Below are positions 45,889-55,171 of a stretch of 64,000 nt of DNA, piece after piece. The position numbers and the translations under genes were made by a program. Each line of letters opens with the position of its first letter. Position 1 is the stretch's first letter. Source of the stretch: Dyella_B sp035503745. GTDB lineage: Bacteria > Pseudomonadota > Gammaproteobacteria > Xanthomonadales > Rhodanobacteraceae. The stretch is taken from positions 138,790 through 202,789 of the forward strand of contig NZ_DATJTC010000018.1 in the NCBI RefSeq assembly GCF_035503745.1, written 5' to 3'. A model generated the notes under the pieces. That model was not told the DNA's origin. It searched no databases and worked only from the letters and a program-made list of their open reading frames with translations.

Positions 45889-45911
45889 CCCTCTCCCCGC
45901 AGGGGAGAGGG
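45889..45911. repeat. REP-like palindrome, second of an inverted pair
   Basis: CCCTCTCCCC / GGGGAGAGGG around GCA, preceded by CCCCTCATCCCAG. It is the opposite orientation of the copy at 45756, with about 110 bp between them, a BIME-like arrangement. Confidence 0.7.
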
Positions 45912-45946
45912 CGTACAACATCAAGTATCGAACACACGGGCACCTC

Positions 45947-47311
45947 ATGCGTCTGCATATCCTGGGCATTTGCGGCACCTTCATGGGCGGCGTCGCCGCG
46001 CTGGCGCGCGAGCTTGGCGAAACGGTGGAAGGTTCCGACGCCCAGGTCTATCCGCCGATGAGCACGCAGCTCCAAGCGCTGGGCATCGGCTTGATGCAGG
46101 GTTATCAAGCCGAACATCTCAAGCCCGCGCCGGACCTGGTGATCGTGGGCAACGCCATGGTGCGCGGCAATCCCGCGGTCGAATACATGCTCAACGAGCA
46201 ACTGCGTTACCTCTCAGGTCCGCAGTGGCTGGGCGAGCGGCTGCTGGTCGAGCGCGACGTGCTTGCCGTGGCCGGCACGCACGGCAAGACCACCACCACC
46301 AGCCTGCTGGCACATCTGCTGGAAAGCGCGAACCTCGCGCCCGGCTTCCTGGTCGGCGGCGTGCCGGGCAACTTCGGCATTTCCGCGCGGCTGGGACAGG
46401 GCCGGCATTTCGTCATCGAGGCGGACGAATACGACAGCGCTTTCTTCGACAAGCGCTCGAAGTTCGTGCATTACCGTCCGCGCATCGCGATCCTCAACAA
46501 TCTGGAATACGACCACGCGGACATCTTTCCCGATGTCGCGGCGATCCAGCGCCAGTTTCATCATCTGGTGCGCACCGTGCCGGGCAACGGACGGCTGATC
46601 GTCAACGCGCACGATGCGTATCTGGCCCAGGTGCTGGCGATGGGTTGCTGGACGCCGGTGGAAACCTTCGGCATCGGCAAGGGCGATTGGCAGGGTACCC
46701 TGCTCGCCGCCGATGGTTCGCGCTTTGCGGTGCACTACAAAGGCGAGTCGATCGGCGAGATCCACTGGCCTCTGCTTGGCGATCACAGCGTGATGAACGC
46801 ACTGGCGGCATTGGCGGCGGCGGCGGCGGCGGGTGCCGATCCGCGCACGCTGCTGCCGGCCTTTGGCAGCTTCGAAAGCGTCAAGCGGCGCATGGAAGTG
46901 GTGGGCGATGTCGAGGGCGTGCGCGTCTACGACGACTTCGCGCACCATCCCACCGCCATCGCCACCACCCTGGCCGGGTTGCGCGCCAAGGTCGGCAAGG
47001 CACGTATCCTGGTCGCGCTGGAGCCGCGTTCCAATTCGATGCGGCTGGGTGCGCATGCCGATGGCCTGGCACCGTCGCTGGCCGATGCCGATGCGGTGGT
47101 GTTTCTGCATCGTCCGGAACTGCCCTGGGATGCCAAGCGCGTGGCCGATGCCTTGCACGGCCGCGCCGTCATGGCGCCGACGGTGGATGATCTGCTGGCG
47201 TCGCTCAAGGCGCAGGCGCGCGCCGGCGACCATGTGGTGTTCATGTCCAATGGCGGCTTCGAAAACGCGCCGCGCCGCTTCGTGGCGGCGCTGGGCGATG
47301 CATCGCGTTAA
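45947..47311 (+). CDS. mpl: UDP-N-acetylmuramate:L-alanyl-gamma-D-glutamyl-meso-diaminopimelate ligase
   Basis: 454 aa from the ATG at 45947; the open frame upstream passes through the REP pair and adk and is not coding. Mur-ligase fold: IHILGICGTFMGGVAALA-like start, ATP loop VAGTHGKTTTTSLLAHLLE, and VRVYDDFAHHPTAI. It re-attaches recycled tripeptide to UDP-MurNAc in cell-wall recycling. Confidence 0.93.
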   Translation: MRLHILGICGTFMGGVAALARELGETVEGSDAQVYPPMSTQLQALGIGLMQGYQAEHLKPAPDLVIVGNAMVRGNPAVEYMLNEQLRYLSGPQWLGERLLVERDVLAVAGTHGKTTTTSLLAHLLESANLAPGFLVGGVPGNFGISARLGQGRHFVIEADEYDSAFFDKRSKFVHYRPRIAILNNLEYDHADIFPDVAAIQRQFHHLVRTVPGNGRLIVNAHDAYLAQVLAMGCWTPVETFGIGKGDWQGTLLAADGSRFAVHYKGESIGEIHWPLLGDHSVMNALAALAAAAAAGADPRTLLPAFGSFESVKRRMEVVGDVEGVRVYDDFAHHPTAIATTLAGLRAKVGKARILVALEPRSNSMRLGAHADGLAPSLADADAVVFLHRPELPWDAKRVADALHGRAVMAPTVDDLLASLKAQARAGDHVVFMSNGGFENAPRRFVAALGDASR

Positions 47312-48723
47312 CCGATCGGCGCATCGAAACGCGGCCGGCGAAGCTGATATTCGCGTTGCGCGGCAAACCACGTGCTGAAGCTGAAACCCAGCGTGACCAA
47401 AGCCAGCACGCCACCGCCGATGACATATCCGGCCACGCCGACCAGCCAGTAGCCACCCCAGTACACACCCATCACGCCGAAGATGAGTACCGCGTTGACC
47501 AGCATGCGGCCGGTCGAATTCTCCGGCCCGATCAGGTGCACCGCCAGCGCCGCCAGGCTCGCCGAGGCCGACACGATCGCCGCGACGAACAGCATCTGCC
47601 AGGGATCTTGCGCGTGCACCAGCACCGCACCCAGCGCGGTATAGGTGAGCGCGGTGAGGATGCTGATCGGCACCAGCACGATCAGCGCATCGGAGATCGT
47701 CTTCTGGTAATGGGCACACGTTTGCGGGGCCAGGGTCAGATAAAGATCGGCCATGTTCGGGCGCATGCGCACCATGCCGGCATTCAATTGCGGAAAGCGC
47801 GACACGCTCGCCATGATGGCGTATCCGCCGATCAGCACCGGGCTGAAATGGGGCCGATGCATCACCACCAGGAAATAGAAACCGGCGAACACCGCGACCA
47901 GGGCGATGCGCAAGGCGATGGCCTGGGGATTGTCGTGCGGCAGCAGCAGGCGGCGCACCAGCACCATGCGCCGCGCAAAGGTGGGATGCTTGGCATACAG
48001 TGCCAGCGCGCGCTCCATGGCGCGTTGCGCCGCGCGATCGAACAACGCGTTGATACGGCGGGTGAAGGCGCCCGTGCGTTTGGTTTCGCCAGGCATGCCG
48101 CGTGCCATGCCGCGCCCGATAACGCTGCTTTCTAGCGGCGAGGCGTCGGGCTGGCGATCTTCCACGCGCAGCATCGGCCGGATACTTAGTGTGAGCAGCA
48201 GCGCCGAGATGGCGATCATCAGCAGCGGCGTGAGCGGCGATGCCCAAACCTGCGCAAGGATGTCCAGAAAGAGCCTGGGCTTCCAGCCGAACACGACGAA
48301 CAGCGGCCACACATACAACCCCGCCGTGCGGTTTGCGCCCATCGTCAGTCCGATCGATGCAAGCAGCAGCATGCCGCATGCCACCAGCAGCAGGTGCGGC
48401 ACCTGCAGCAGTGCGGCCGCCAGCGTGGGGGCGAGCACCCATGCCAGTGCGTCCAATACGCCATATGCCAGCAGGTGGCGACGGAATCGCGGCAGCAGAA
48501 AGCTCTCGGGGATGCATAGCATGCGCAGCACATGACCCTGGCCGATATGCCAGATCCAGGTCGCCATGCCGAACAGGATCGCGGCCAGCGGCATCATGCC
48601 GGGGTTGTCGAGCCATGTGCGGATGGCGAAGTACGCCGCGCCGGCCAGTGCGAGATGGGCGATCGCCGCGATCACCGGAAGACGGCGGAAAAGCTGCAGC
48701 CATAGCTGCCCGATGACGTTCAT
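47308..48723 (-). CDS. ABC-2-type exporter permease component
   Basis: 471 aa from the ATG at 48723, overlapping the stop of the ATPase gene as ATGA. At least ten hydrophobic segments occur in two groups (about residues 15-190 and 285-465), with a charged middle stretch rich in Arg. I recognise no specific family. Its tight coupling to an ABC ATPase makes it the membrane partner. Substrate unknown. The 3' end overlaps the mpl end by 4 bp in convergent orientation. Confidence 0.75.
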   Translation of the reverse strand: MNVIGQLWLQLFRRLPVIAAIAHLALAGAAYFAIRTWLDNPGMMPLAAILFGMATWIWHIGQGHVLRMLCIPESFLLPRFRRHLLAYGVLDALAWVLAPTLAAALLQVPHLLLVACGMLLLASIGLTMGANRTAGLYVWPLFVVFGWKPRLFLDILAQVWASPLTPLLMIAISALLLTLSIRPMLRVEDRQPDASPLESSVIGRGMARGMPGETKRTGAFTRRINALFDRAAQRAMERALALYAKHPTFARRMVLVRRLLLPHDNPQAIALRIALVAVFAGFYFLVVMHRPHFSPVLIGGYAIMASVSRFPQLNAGMVRMRPNMADLYLTLAPQTCAHYQKTISDALIVLVPISILTALTYTALGAVLVHAQDPWQMLFVAAIVSASASLAALAVHLIGPENSTGRMLVNAVLIFGVMGVYWGGYWLVGVAGYVIGGGVLALVTLGFSFSTWFAAQREYQLRRPRFDAPIG

Positions 48724-49652
48724 GCCAGCTCCACGAACACGTCTTCCAGCGTCGGCGTTTCGATGTGCAGGCTGGCATTTTCGCGTGCGGCCAGCGCGTG
48801 CAGGGATTCCAGCAGTGGATCCTCGATCAGCCATACCGCCTGTTCGCCCTGCACGCGCGACTTCAAAGCGCCGGCCACGGCCGGCGCGTGCGGCCAACCC
48901 TGCGCGCGCGTGAGCACCACGCGGCGCAGGCGTTCGCGCAGTTGCGCCAGCGGCCGCATGAATTGAATGCGGCCCTCGCGCAGCAGTGCGATATCCGCGT
49001 CCGCGCGTTCAAGGTCCGCGGTGATGTGGGTGGAAAAAATCACCGTCTTGCCGGGTGCGCGCATCAAGGCGAGCAATTCGCCCATGAAGGCGCGGCGTGC
49101 CTGCGGGTCGAGGCTGGCAACCGGCTCATCCAGCACCAGCAGGTCCGGATCGGGCGCGATGGCGCGCACGATGGCCAACTTCTGGCGCTGGCCTTGCGAG
49201 AGTTCGCCGATCTTCTGCCTGGCATCGAGCTCCCATTCCTGCAAAAGCCGATCGACCAGCGCCGCATCCCAGCGCGCATAGAAAGCGGCGGTAAAATCCA
49301 GATATGCCCGCACCTTCATCCACGGAAACAGGTCAAAGGTCTGCGGCACGAAGCCGATGCGGTGCATGCGTTCGCCGCCCGGTTCCAGCATCGGCTCGCC
49401 AAACAGTTCTACGCTGCCGCCATCGATCGGCGACAGGCCCAGCAAGCAGCGCAGCAGGGTGGTTTTGCCCGCGCCGTTGCGGCCCAGCAGGCCGATCACC
49501 CGGCCGGACGGGATGCTCCACTCCAGTTCCTTCAGTACCTGGCGCTGCTTGAACGATTTCTGCAGGCCCCGCACCTGCACGATGGCGGGTGCGGCAGGTT
49601 CGGGCGCGGCGGCTGGAGCGGGTGCGGCGGTAGCCAGATGGGACGCGGTCAT
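48720..49652 (-). CDS. ABC transporter ATP-binding protein (ABC-2 type)
   Basis: 310 aa. An Ala/Pro-rich N-terminal tail precedes IVQVRGLQKSFKQRQVLKEL. Walker A GRNGAGKTTLL, signature LSQGQRQKLAIVRA, Walker B LLVLDEPVASLDP and switch FSTHI are intact; the order is that of drug- and lipid-exporter ATPases (CcmA/NodI-like). The C-terminal 90 residues form an accessory domain. GGAG precedes the ATG. Coupled with the next gene. Confidence 0.88.
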   Translation of the reverse strand: MTASHLATAAPAPAAAPEPAAPAIVQVRGLQKSFKQRQVLKELEWSIPSGRVIGLLGRNGAGKTTLLRCLLGLSPIDGGSVELFGEPMLEPGGERMHRIGFVPQTFDLFPWMKVRAYLDFTAAFYARWDAALVDRLLQEWELDARQKIGELSQGQRQKLAIVRAIAPDPDLLVLDEPVASLDPQARRAFMGELLALMRAPGKTVIFSTHITADLERADADIALLREGRIQFMRPLAQLRERLRRVVLTRAQGWPHAPAVAGALKSRVQGEQAVWLIEDPLLESLHALAARENASLHIETPTLEDVFVELA

Positions 49653-49728
49653 CCGTGAAATTCTCCGTAGGCGATAGGCTGCACTCTGCCGTGCGTCGAT
49701 GTCGCCCGTCCAGTGGCGGCCGCTCCGT

Positions 49729-49734
49729 TAAGAT
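49729..49734 (+). promoter_or_regulatory. -10 element of the Lon-domain gene, possible leaderless start
   Basis: TAAGAT with 6 nt before the ATG at 49741 and no ribosome site between. Confidence 0.45.
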
Positions 49735-49740
49735 GGCCGC

Positions 49741-50343
49741 ATGGCTGCCCAGCTTTCTCCCGTCGAGGTGCCGCTGTTCCCGCTCAATACCGTGCTGTAT
49801 CCGGGCGGGCAGCTGCAATTGCGGATTTTCGAGCCGCGTTACCTGGATCTGGTGCGCGAATGCACGCGCACCGGATCGTCATTCGGCGTGTGCCTGATTC
49901 TCCAAGGCAACGAGGTAGGGACACCGGCGCTGCCGGCCGCGGTGGGAACGCTCGCTTCCATCGCCGATTTCAGCCATGGTTCCGATGGCCTGCTTGGCAT
50001 CGCCGTCCAAGGCGGGCAGCGGTTTCGTGTGCTGCACACGCGCGTGCGTTCGGACGGCTTGATGCGCGGCCACGTGCAGCAATGGCCGGCCGAAGAAGCG
50101 CAACCGGTGCCGGTGGAATTTTCCCTGCTGCCCACCATCCTGGAACGCCTGATCGAAACCATGGGCCCGCAGTGGCGCCATGCGGAGCGCTCCTGCTATG
50201 ACGATGCCGGCTGGGTCGGTTTCCGGTTGGCCGAACTGTTGCCGCTGGAGGGCGAAGAACAGCAGCAACTGCTCGAAATGACCGATCCCGTGCAACGGCT
50301 GGTGGCCTTGCGCGATATTCTTCCGCGGTTCCAGAAAGGGTGA
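49741..50343 (+). CDS. Lon N-terminal (LAN/PUA-like substrate-binding) domain protein
   Basis: 200 aa. The protein is the Lon N-terminal domain alone: VEVPLFPLNTVLYPGGQLQLRIFEPRYLDLV then GVCLILQGNEVGTPALPAAVGTLA. It lacks the ATPase and protease parts. Such single-domain proteins are widespread, and their role is unclear. The next gene starts 5 bp after its stop. Confidence 0.9.
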   Translation: MAAQLSPVEVPLFPLNTVLYPGGQLQLRIFEPRYLDLVRECTRTGSSFGVCLILQGNEVGTPALPAAVGTLASIADFSHGSDGLLGIAVQGGQRFRVLHTRVRSDGLMRGHVQQWPAEEAQPVPVEFSLLPTILERLIETMGPQWRHAERSCYDDAGWVGFRLAELLPLEGEEQQQLLEMTDPVQRLVALRDILPRFQKG

Positions 50344-50347
50344 TGCC

Positions 50348-51166
50348 ATGAGCGATCTATCGGGCAAGACCTTGTTCATTACCGGTGCGTCGCGCGGCAT
50401 CGGCCTGGCGATCGGCGTGCGCGCCGCGCGCGACGGCGCCAACGTGGTGATCGCCGCCAAGAGCGGCGTTCCCAACCCCAAGCTTCCCGGCACCATTTAC
50501 ACCGCCGCGCAGGCGGTGGAAGCAGCAGGCGGCAAGGCACTGGCGCTGCAGGTGGATATTCGCGACGAACAGCAGGTGCACGCCGCCGTGGCGAAAGCGG
50601 CAGAGCATTTCGGCGGGATCGATATCCTGGTGAACAATGCCAGCGCGATCTGGCTGGCGGGTACCGAAGGCACGCCGATGAAGCGCTTCGACCTCATGCA
50701 TCAGGTCAATACACGCGGCACCTTCATGGTCACCCAGGCGTGTCTGCCGTATCTGAAGCGAGCAGCCAATCCGCACGTGCTGATGCTGTCGCCGCCGCCC
50801 AACCTCGATCCGAAATGGTTCGCGCCGCATACGGCCTACACCATCGCCAAGTACGGCATGAGTCTGTGCGTGCTGGGCATGAGCGCGGAGCTGGCGCCGC
50901 TGGGCATCGCCGTGAATGCGCTGTGGCCCAGGACGGTGATCGCCACGGCGGCGATCGCCATGATCGATGGGGTGAAGCCCGAGCAATGCCGCCGTCCGGA
51001 GATCGTGGCCGATGCGGCGCACGCTCTGCTGGTGCAGCCCGCGCGGCAATGCACGGGACGGTTCGCGATCGACGAAGACGTTCTGCGCGACGCGGGCATC
51101 GATGATTTCGACGCTTACGCCTATCAACCCGGCACGCGTTTGTTGCCGGACTTGTTCTTGAACTAA
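50348..51166 (+). CDS. short-chain dehydrogenase/reductase, HSDL2-like
   Basis: 272 aa. Rossmann motif TGASRGIGLAIG, NNAS, and a catalytic set with YTIAKYG (Y-x3-K) are present. The serine position is occupied within LMLSPPPNL, as in the hydroxysteroid dehydrogenase-like 2 group. NAD(P)-linked oxidoreductase; substrate unknown. Probably co-transcribed with the Lon-domain gene. Confidence 0.88.
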   Translation: MSDLSGKTLFITGASRGIGLAIGVRAARDGANVVIAAKSGVPNPKLPGTIYTAAQAVEAAGGKALALQVDIRDEQQVHAAVAKAAEHFGGIDILVNNASAIWLAGTEGTPMKRFDLMHQVNTRGTFMVTQACLPYLKRAANPHVLMLSPPPNLDPKWFAPHTAYTIAKYGMSLCVLGMSAELAPLGIAVNALWPRTVIATAAIAMIDGVKPEQCRRPEIVADAAHALLVQPARQCTGRFAIDEDVLRDAGIDDFDAYAYQPGTRLLPDLFLN

Positions 51167-51420
51167 GCCGTTCAGTAAACGCTGTCATCAGCTCGCCGTC
51201 ATTGGGGTTCTACTATGCGCATCCACCTCGTTCTGCGCCTGGATGGCGCCGGATCGGGGGTTATCTGCTCAAAAAGTAATCACCAGTTTAGAATTGGGTG
51301 TATATTCCGCGAACTGCATCACATTTTTACGGTGCAGGTTTGTTGCTAGGTGGGGCAGGAAACCTGACGACTTGGATGTCGCAGGGGCTGTGATCAGCAA
51401 TCCTGGAGGGAGGCGTTGCG

Positions 51421-52761
51421 ATGACTAGCGACACGTCGATCAGGTGTGTGGTTTGGTTTGGCCAACCCACCAGTGCCGAAAGAACCCGTTTGGCGCAGGC
51501 AGGCTGGCATACCCGAGTAGCCGATGCGAACGCGCAGGGGGGAGGCGTTGGCATCCGGCGCGGCGATACCGTGGTAGCAATGGCGGACCTGCGTAACGCG
51601 GATGCCGACGCATTGCGAGAAATGGCACGGTTGATGGCCGATCAACCCCAACTTCCCTGGCTGGCGTTGCTGTCGACCGAGACGGTCGTGCAGGCGCCGG
51701 AAGTCGAGCGCGTGCTCCGCGCCAGCATCGACTTCTTCACCGTGCCCATCGACATGCAGCGTTTGATCGAAACGCTAGGCACCCTTGCGGGCGATGTGCC
51801 CGCGCCGGTGGCCCATGCCGATGTGCCCGGCATCACCGGTTCGAGCGCCGCGATGATGGCGGTAGTGGCAAGCCTGCGCAAATACGCACCGGTGGATCTG
51901 CCTGTGCTGGTGACCGGCGAAACCGGTACCGGCAAGGAAATCGCCGCGCGCGCACTGCACAAGCTGTCGCCGCGACGGGATCATCCCTTTGCGGCGATCA
52001 ATTGCGGCGCCCTGCCGGCCAACCTGGTGCAGTCGGAATTGTTCGGCCACGAACGCGGTTCGTTCACCGGCGCCAACGCACGCCGCATCGGCCACTTCGA
52101 GGCCGCCGCGGGCGGCACGGTATTCCTCGACGAGGTCGGCGACCTGCCGCCGGATGCGCAAATCAGCCTGCTGCGGCTGCTGCAGGAAGGCACGCTGGAA
52201 CGCGTGGGCTCCACCCAGTCGATCAAACTGGACGTGCGCGTGCTGGCAGCCACCCATGTGGACCTTGAAAAAGCGGTGGCGCAAGGGCGCTTTCGCGAAG
52301 ACCTGTATTACCGGCTCAACGTGCTGCGGCTGCGCATGCCGGCCCTGCGCGAACGCGAGGACGACGTGCTGCAGCTGGCGCAGTTGTTCCTGGATGTGTT
52401 CCGCAAGCAGCATGACTGCAACGCGCGCACCTTCAGCGCGCTGGCGCGCAAGGCGCTGCGCGATTTCGCCTGGCCCGGCAATGTGCGCGAACTGCTCAAC
52501 CGCGTGCAGCGTGCCGCGGTGGTGGCGGAGGGCGCGCAAATCAGCGTCGCGGACCTGGACCTGCAGGATGCGGTCAACGCGCGCACGGGATATTCCAGTC
52601 TTGGCCTCACCCGTACCTCGGCCGAACGCGATGCGGTGGTGGCGTGCCTGCGCGAGACGCGCTTCAACATCAGCGAATGCGCGCGCCGCCTGAAGGTATC
52701 GCGGGTGACCATCTACCGGTTGTGCAAGAAGCACCAGCTGGTGCTGGAAGACATGCATTGA
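51421..52761 (+). CDS. sigma-54-dependent activator, VpsR-like, candidate regulator of the Fap-like operon
   Basis: 446 aa. Residues 1-130 resemble a degenerate receiver (VVAMADLRNADADALREMA) of the VpsR type. The AAA+ core has Walker A GETGTGKE (166-173), GSFTGA (213-218; the usual loop is GAFTGA) and Walker B GTVFLDEVGD (232-241). A Fis-type HTH (FNISECARRLKVSRVTIYRL) ends the chain. It is convergent with fapF and lies about 6.8 kb from a sigma-54 promoter that drives the Fap-like genes; the functional link is inference. No kinase gene is adjacent. Confidence 0.88.
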   Translation: MTSDTSIRCVVWFGQPTSAERTRLAQAGWHTRVADANAQGGGVGIRRGDTVVAMADLRNADADALREMARLMADQPQLPWLALLSTETVVQAPEVERVLRASIDFFTVPIDMQRLIETLGTLAGDVPAPVAHADVPGITGSSAAMMAVVASLRKYAPVDLPVLVTGETGTGKEIAARALHKLSPRRDHPFAAINCGALPANLVQSELFGHERGSFTGANARRIGHFEAAAGGTVFLDEVGDLPPDAQISLLRLLQEGTLERVGSTQSIKLDVRVLAATHVDLEKAVAQGRFREDLYYRLNVLRLRMPALREREDDVLQLAQLFLDVFRKQHDCNARTFSALARKALRDFAWPGNVRELLNRVQRAAVVAEGAQISVADLDLQDAVNARTGYSSLGLTRTSAERDAVVACLRETRFNISECARRLKVSRVTIYRLCKKHQLVLEDMH

Positions 52762-52793
52762 TGCGCAGGCACGCGCACAGGTGCCCGCGCATC
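52760..52793. terminator. hairpin between the activator gene and fapF
   Basis: Outer arms GATGCGC / GCGCATC and inner arms GGCAC / GTGCC. It overlaps the end of the activator gene; there is no T-run. Confidence 0.45.
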
Positions 52794-52811
52794 GCCGCTG
52801 ACGGCTAAAAC

Positions 52812-54155
52812 CTAGAACATGTAGGGAACCTTGAACGTCAGCGTGAAGTCCGGCGCATCCGGCGTCATGCCCATGCCGAGCAACGTCACGAAGGTGGTGT
52901 GCGAGTTCACCGCGTAGGTGAAGCCGACGTTCAAGGTCGCCGCGTTCGCCTGGCTGCCGATGATCTTGGTCCAGGACTGCCCGGTTTCGCGCAGCGAATC
53001 CTTGCCGTTGATGCGGTCGCTGAACGACAGGCTCAAGCTGGCACGGTCGTTGAACGCGAAGGCCAGGCCCGCCCCGTAGTAATAGACATCCGACAATTTG
53101 ACGCTGCCCGGCGTGATCACTTGCGGGTCGGTGTCGATGTCGCTGAAGCTGCGGATGAATGAATGGATGTAGCCGATGTTGCCGAACACGATCGCCGGAT
53201 CCATGGTCTTGACGAACGAAGAGCCGAACGTGGCCTGCCACACGCCGTTGCCGGTGGGCTGCCTGGACGGCACGGCGAATTCCTCATACTGCGAGCTGGC
53301 CACGTTGTACCACTTGATGCCGTAGGGTGCGCGGCCGCTTGGCGCGGTGAGGCCAAAGGTCAGCACCGTATCGGGACGGCTTTGCGTTTCGGTCAGCAGC
53401 TTGTAATTGACGGTGAAATTGACATCGCCGATGGCCTTGCCGGTAGATTCTTTTTCATCGATCGATGCGGCCGAACCGCCCGCGCCGCCTTGCTGGTAAT
53501 CGGTGGCGCGGCCGACGTAGGGGACGTCCAGGTTCAGGCTCAGGCGCGGCGTAATGGCATAGCGCCCGATCATGTCGTAGGTGAGCGAATCGGAGGTCAC
53601 GCGATCGATGGCGATGTTGCCCAGGAAGATCGAGTTCAGCGCCAGGAAGCCGTTGAGCGTAAGTTCCGCGCGGTCGTAGTGGTTGTAGGTAAGGTCGTTT
53701 TCGAACGTGAACTTGCGGCTGAAGTAGGCGTTCTGCTCCTGCTCCAGCGCGTCCTGCACGCTGCGGCTCTGGCTGGAGGTGGCGGTCTGCGCCGTTTGCG
53801 CGGTCGATGCCGATTGCGAGCTTTCCACGCCGCCTGGCGCGGAAGTCGCAGGCGCGTTAGCGGTCTCCGAGGAGGGTACGGCCTGGGCCGGCAGCGGCGC
53901 GGTGGCGTTCCTGCCGGTCAGGCGCGCCTGCAGCGCCTGCACCTGGGCATCGAGCACGCGCAGCTTGCGCACTTCCTGCGCATAGCTCACTTTGAGCATC
54001 TGCAGCTGGCGGATGAGCTCTTGCACGTCCGCCTGATTCTGCGCGCTCGTGGCCGGTGCTGCGGTGGACTGGGCATCCTGGCCAAATGTGTTGAAACTCG
54101 CGAAACCGGAAATCCAACTGCATGCCACCGCGGTGGCCAAAAGTGTCTTGCGCAT
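52812..54155 (-). CDS. FapF-like outer-membrane amyloid exporter
   Basis: 447 aa. Signal peptide (about 1-25), then a heptad-rich helix (QADVQELIRQLQMLKVSYAQ to QALQARLTG, about 41-81) followed by a Ser/Thr/Ala-rich linker. From about residue 145 a beta-barrel ends in YMF, a typical outer-membrane C-terminus. This is the coiled-coil plus barrel layout of Pseudomonas FapF, which exports amyloid subunits. The barrel is also similar to the phenol-degradation MetA-type family. It is the last gene of the cluster, 49 bp after the fapE-like gene. Confidence 0.75.
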   Translation of the reverse strand: MRKTLLATAVACSWISGFASFNTFGQDAQSTAAPATSAQNQADVQELIRQLQMLKVSYAQEVRKLRVLDAQVQALQARLTGRNATAPLPAQAVPSSETANAPATSAPGGVESSQSASTAQTAQTATSSQSRSVQDALEQEQNAYFSRKFTFENDLTYNHYDRAELTLNGFLALNSIFLGNIAIDRVTSDSLTYDMIGRYAITPRLSLNLDVPYVGRATDYQQGGAGGSAASIDEKESTGKAIGDVNFTVNYKLLTETQSRPDTVLTFGLTAPSGRAPYGIKWYNVASSQYEEFAVPSRQPTGNGVWQATFGSSFVKTMDPAIVFGNIGYIHSFIRSFSDIDTDPQVITPGSVKLSDVYYYGAGLAFAFNDRASLSLSFSDRINGKDSLRETGQSWTKIIGSQANAATLNVGFTYAVNSHTTFVTLLGMGMTPDAPDFTLTFKVPYMF

Positions 54156-54204
54156 AGAAGTATCCCCTGGGTGTGGTGAGCGCGCGCTGGGCTAGGGCTC
54201 GCGC

Positions 54205-55161
54205 TCAGTGGCCGATGGTGCGGGACAGGTTGACGGACTGCGCCAGGTTGTGCGCGATCTGCGACGTCGTCGAAGTAACCGACTGCGTCACCAGGCTCAC
54301 GATCATCTGGTTGGTGACGACCTGGTTGTCGGTAGTCAGGGCAATCGTCTGGCCCAGACTGCCGGCATGGATCCACTGCGATACGCTGCCTTGTCCGGCG
54401 ACCGACAGGTCCACGTTCGCGGCATCGTTCGAATAGGTGGAAGATGCGGTGGCATTGCCCACCGTGGCCGTGCGGCCATTGGCGGTGGCATTGCCGGTGT
54501 TGATGCTTACCGAAGGCGTGGCGTTGTCATCGGCAGGCGCCACACCGCCAGTGACGGGCGCGACGCTGCTATCGGGCGGCGCGATGCTGCCAGTGTTCCC
54601 GCCCGAATAGGCCGAACTGTTCAGCGCGGCGCCGGCATTGGCACTGCCGCTGCCCGAGGACGTAGCGCCGATGTTCTGGATATTCAAGCTGGTGATGTTG
54701 CTTGCCGCGTTGTGATCGCCGGCAAGTTGCACGCTCTGCGTCAGGCCGCCCACGTTGGCGATGCCGCCGGTCTGCACGCTGCGGGTGATCGTCGATGGCG
54801 TCACGGGCAGGGGTGCGTCGGCGGTGGTAATGGTTACGGTGGGAACGAAGGTGACCTGCGGTTGATTGGGGTTCTTGCTGAAATTCATTTGCAGGCTCAT
54901 CGCGCTTTGCAGCGTCTGACCTGTGTTGGTTTGCCACGTCGAAACCATCTCCACGCCGAAATACACCACCGTGTTGTCGCCTACGGTATAGCGGCCGCGC
55001 ATGGTGGCCAGTTCGTCGTCGCCGACTTCGTTGATGCCGGATGCGGGGTGTTGTTGATCGGTCGTTTCGTTGGTGGTTGGCAACTGGTTGGCGAGCGCAG
55101 GCGCACACCGGCACGCGATGGCCAGTGCGACTGCGGTGAAAATCAATGAACGCTTATACAT
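54205..55161 (-). CDS. FapE-like secreted protein
   Basis: 318 aa from the ATG at 55161 (GAGGG upstream), with a signal peptide ending at PALA. An early motif GDDELATMRGRY and a central low-complexity region rich in Ser, Asn, Gly and Ala are seen. The C-terminus is helical with repeated Val/Thr/Ser/Gln (QMIVSLVTQSVTSTTSQIAH). FapE in Pseudomonas is a minor fibre component and likely chaperone. Assignment rests mainly on position between a C39 peptidase and a FapF-like gene. Confidence 0.6.
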   Translation of the reverse strand: MYKRSLIFTAVALAIACRCAPALANQLPTTNETTDQQHPASGINEVGDDELATMRGRYTVGDNTVVYFGVEMVSTWQTNTGQTLQSAMSLQMNFSKNPNQPQVTFVPTVTITTADAPLPVTPSTITRSVQTGGIANVGGLTQSVQLAGDHNAASNITSLNIQNIGATSSGSGSANAGAALNSSAYSGGNTGSIAPPDSSVAPVTGGVAPADDNATPSVSINTGNATANGRTATVGNATASSTYSNDAANVDLSVAGQGSVSQWIHAGSLGQTIALTTDNQVVTNQMIVSLVTQSVTSTTSQIAHNLAQSVNLSRTIGH

Positions 55162-55171
55162 GGCCAGGCCC

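Noticed and set aside
43581..45911. CRISPR array
   Set aside because: The repeated C/G-rich palindromes are few, unequally spaced and inverted; there is no regular repeat-spacer pattern and no cas gene.
46214..48778. 854-codon minus-strand open frame
   Set aside because: It runs antisense to mpl and out of frame through the ABC permease gene; both real genes have strong motifs.
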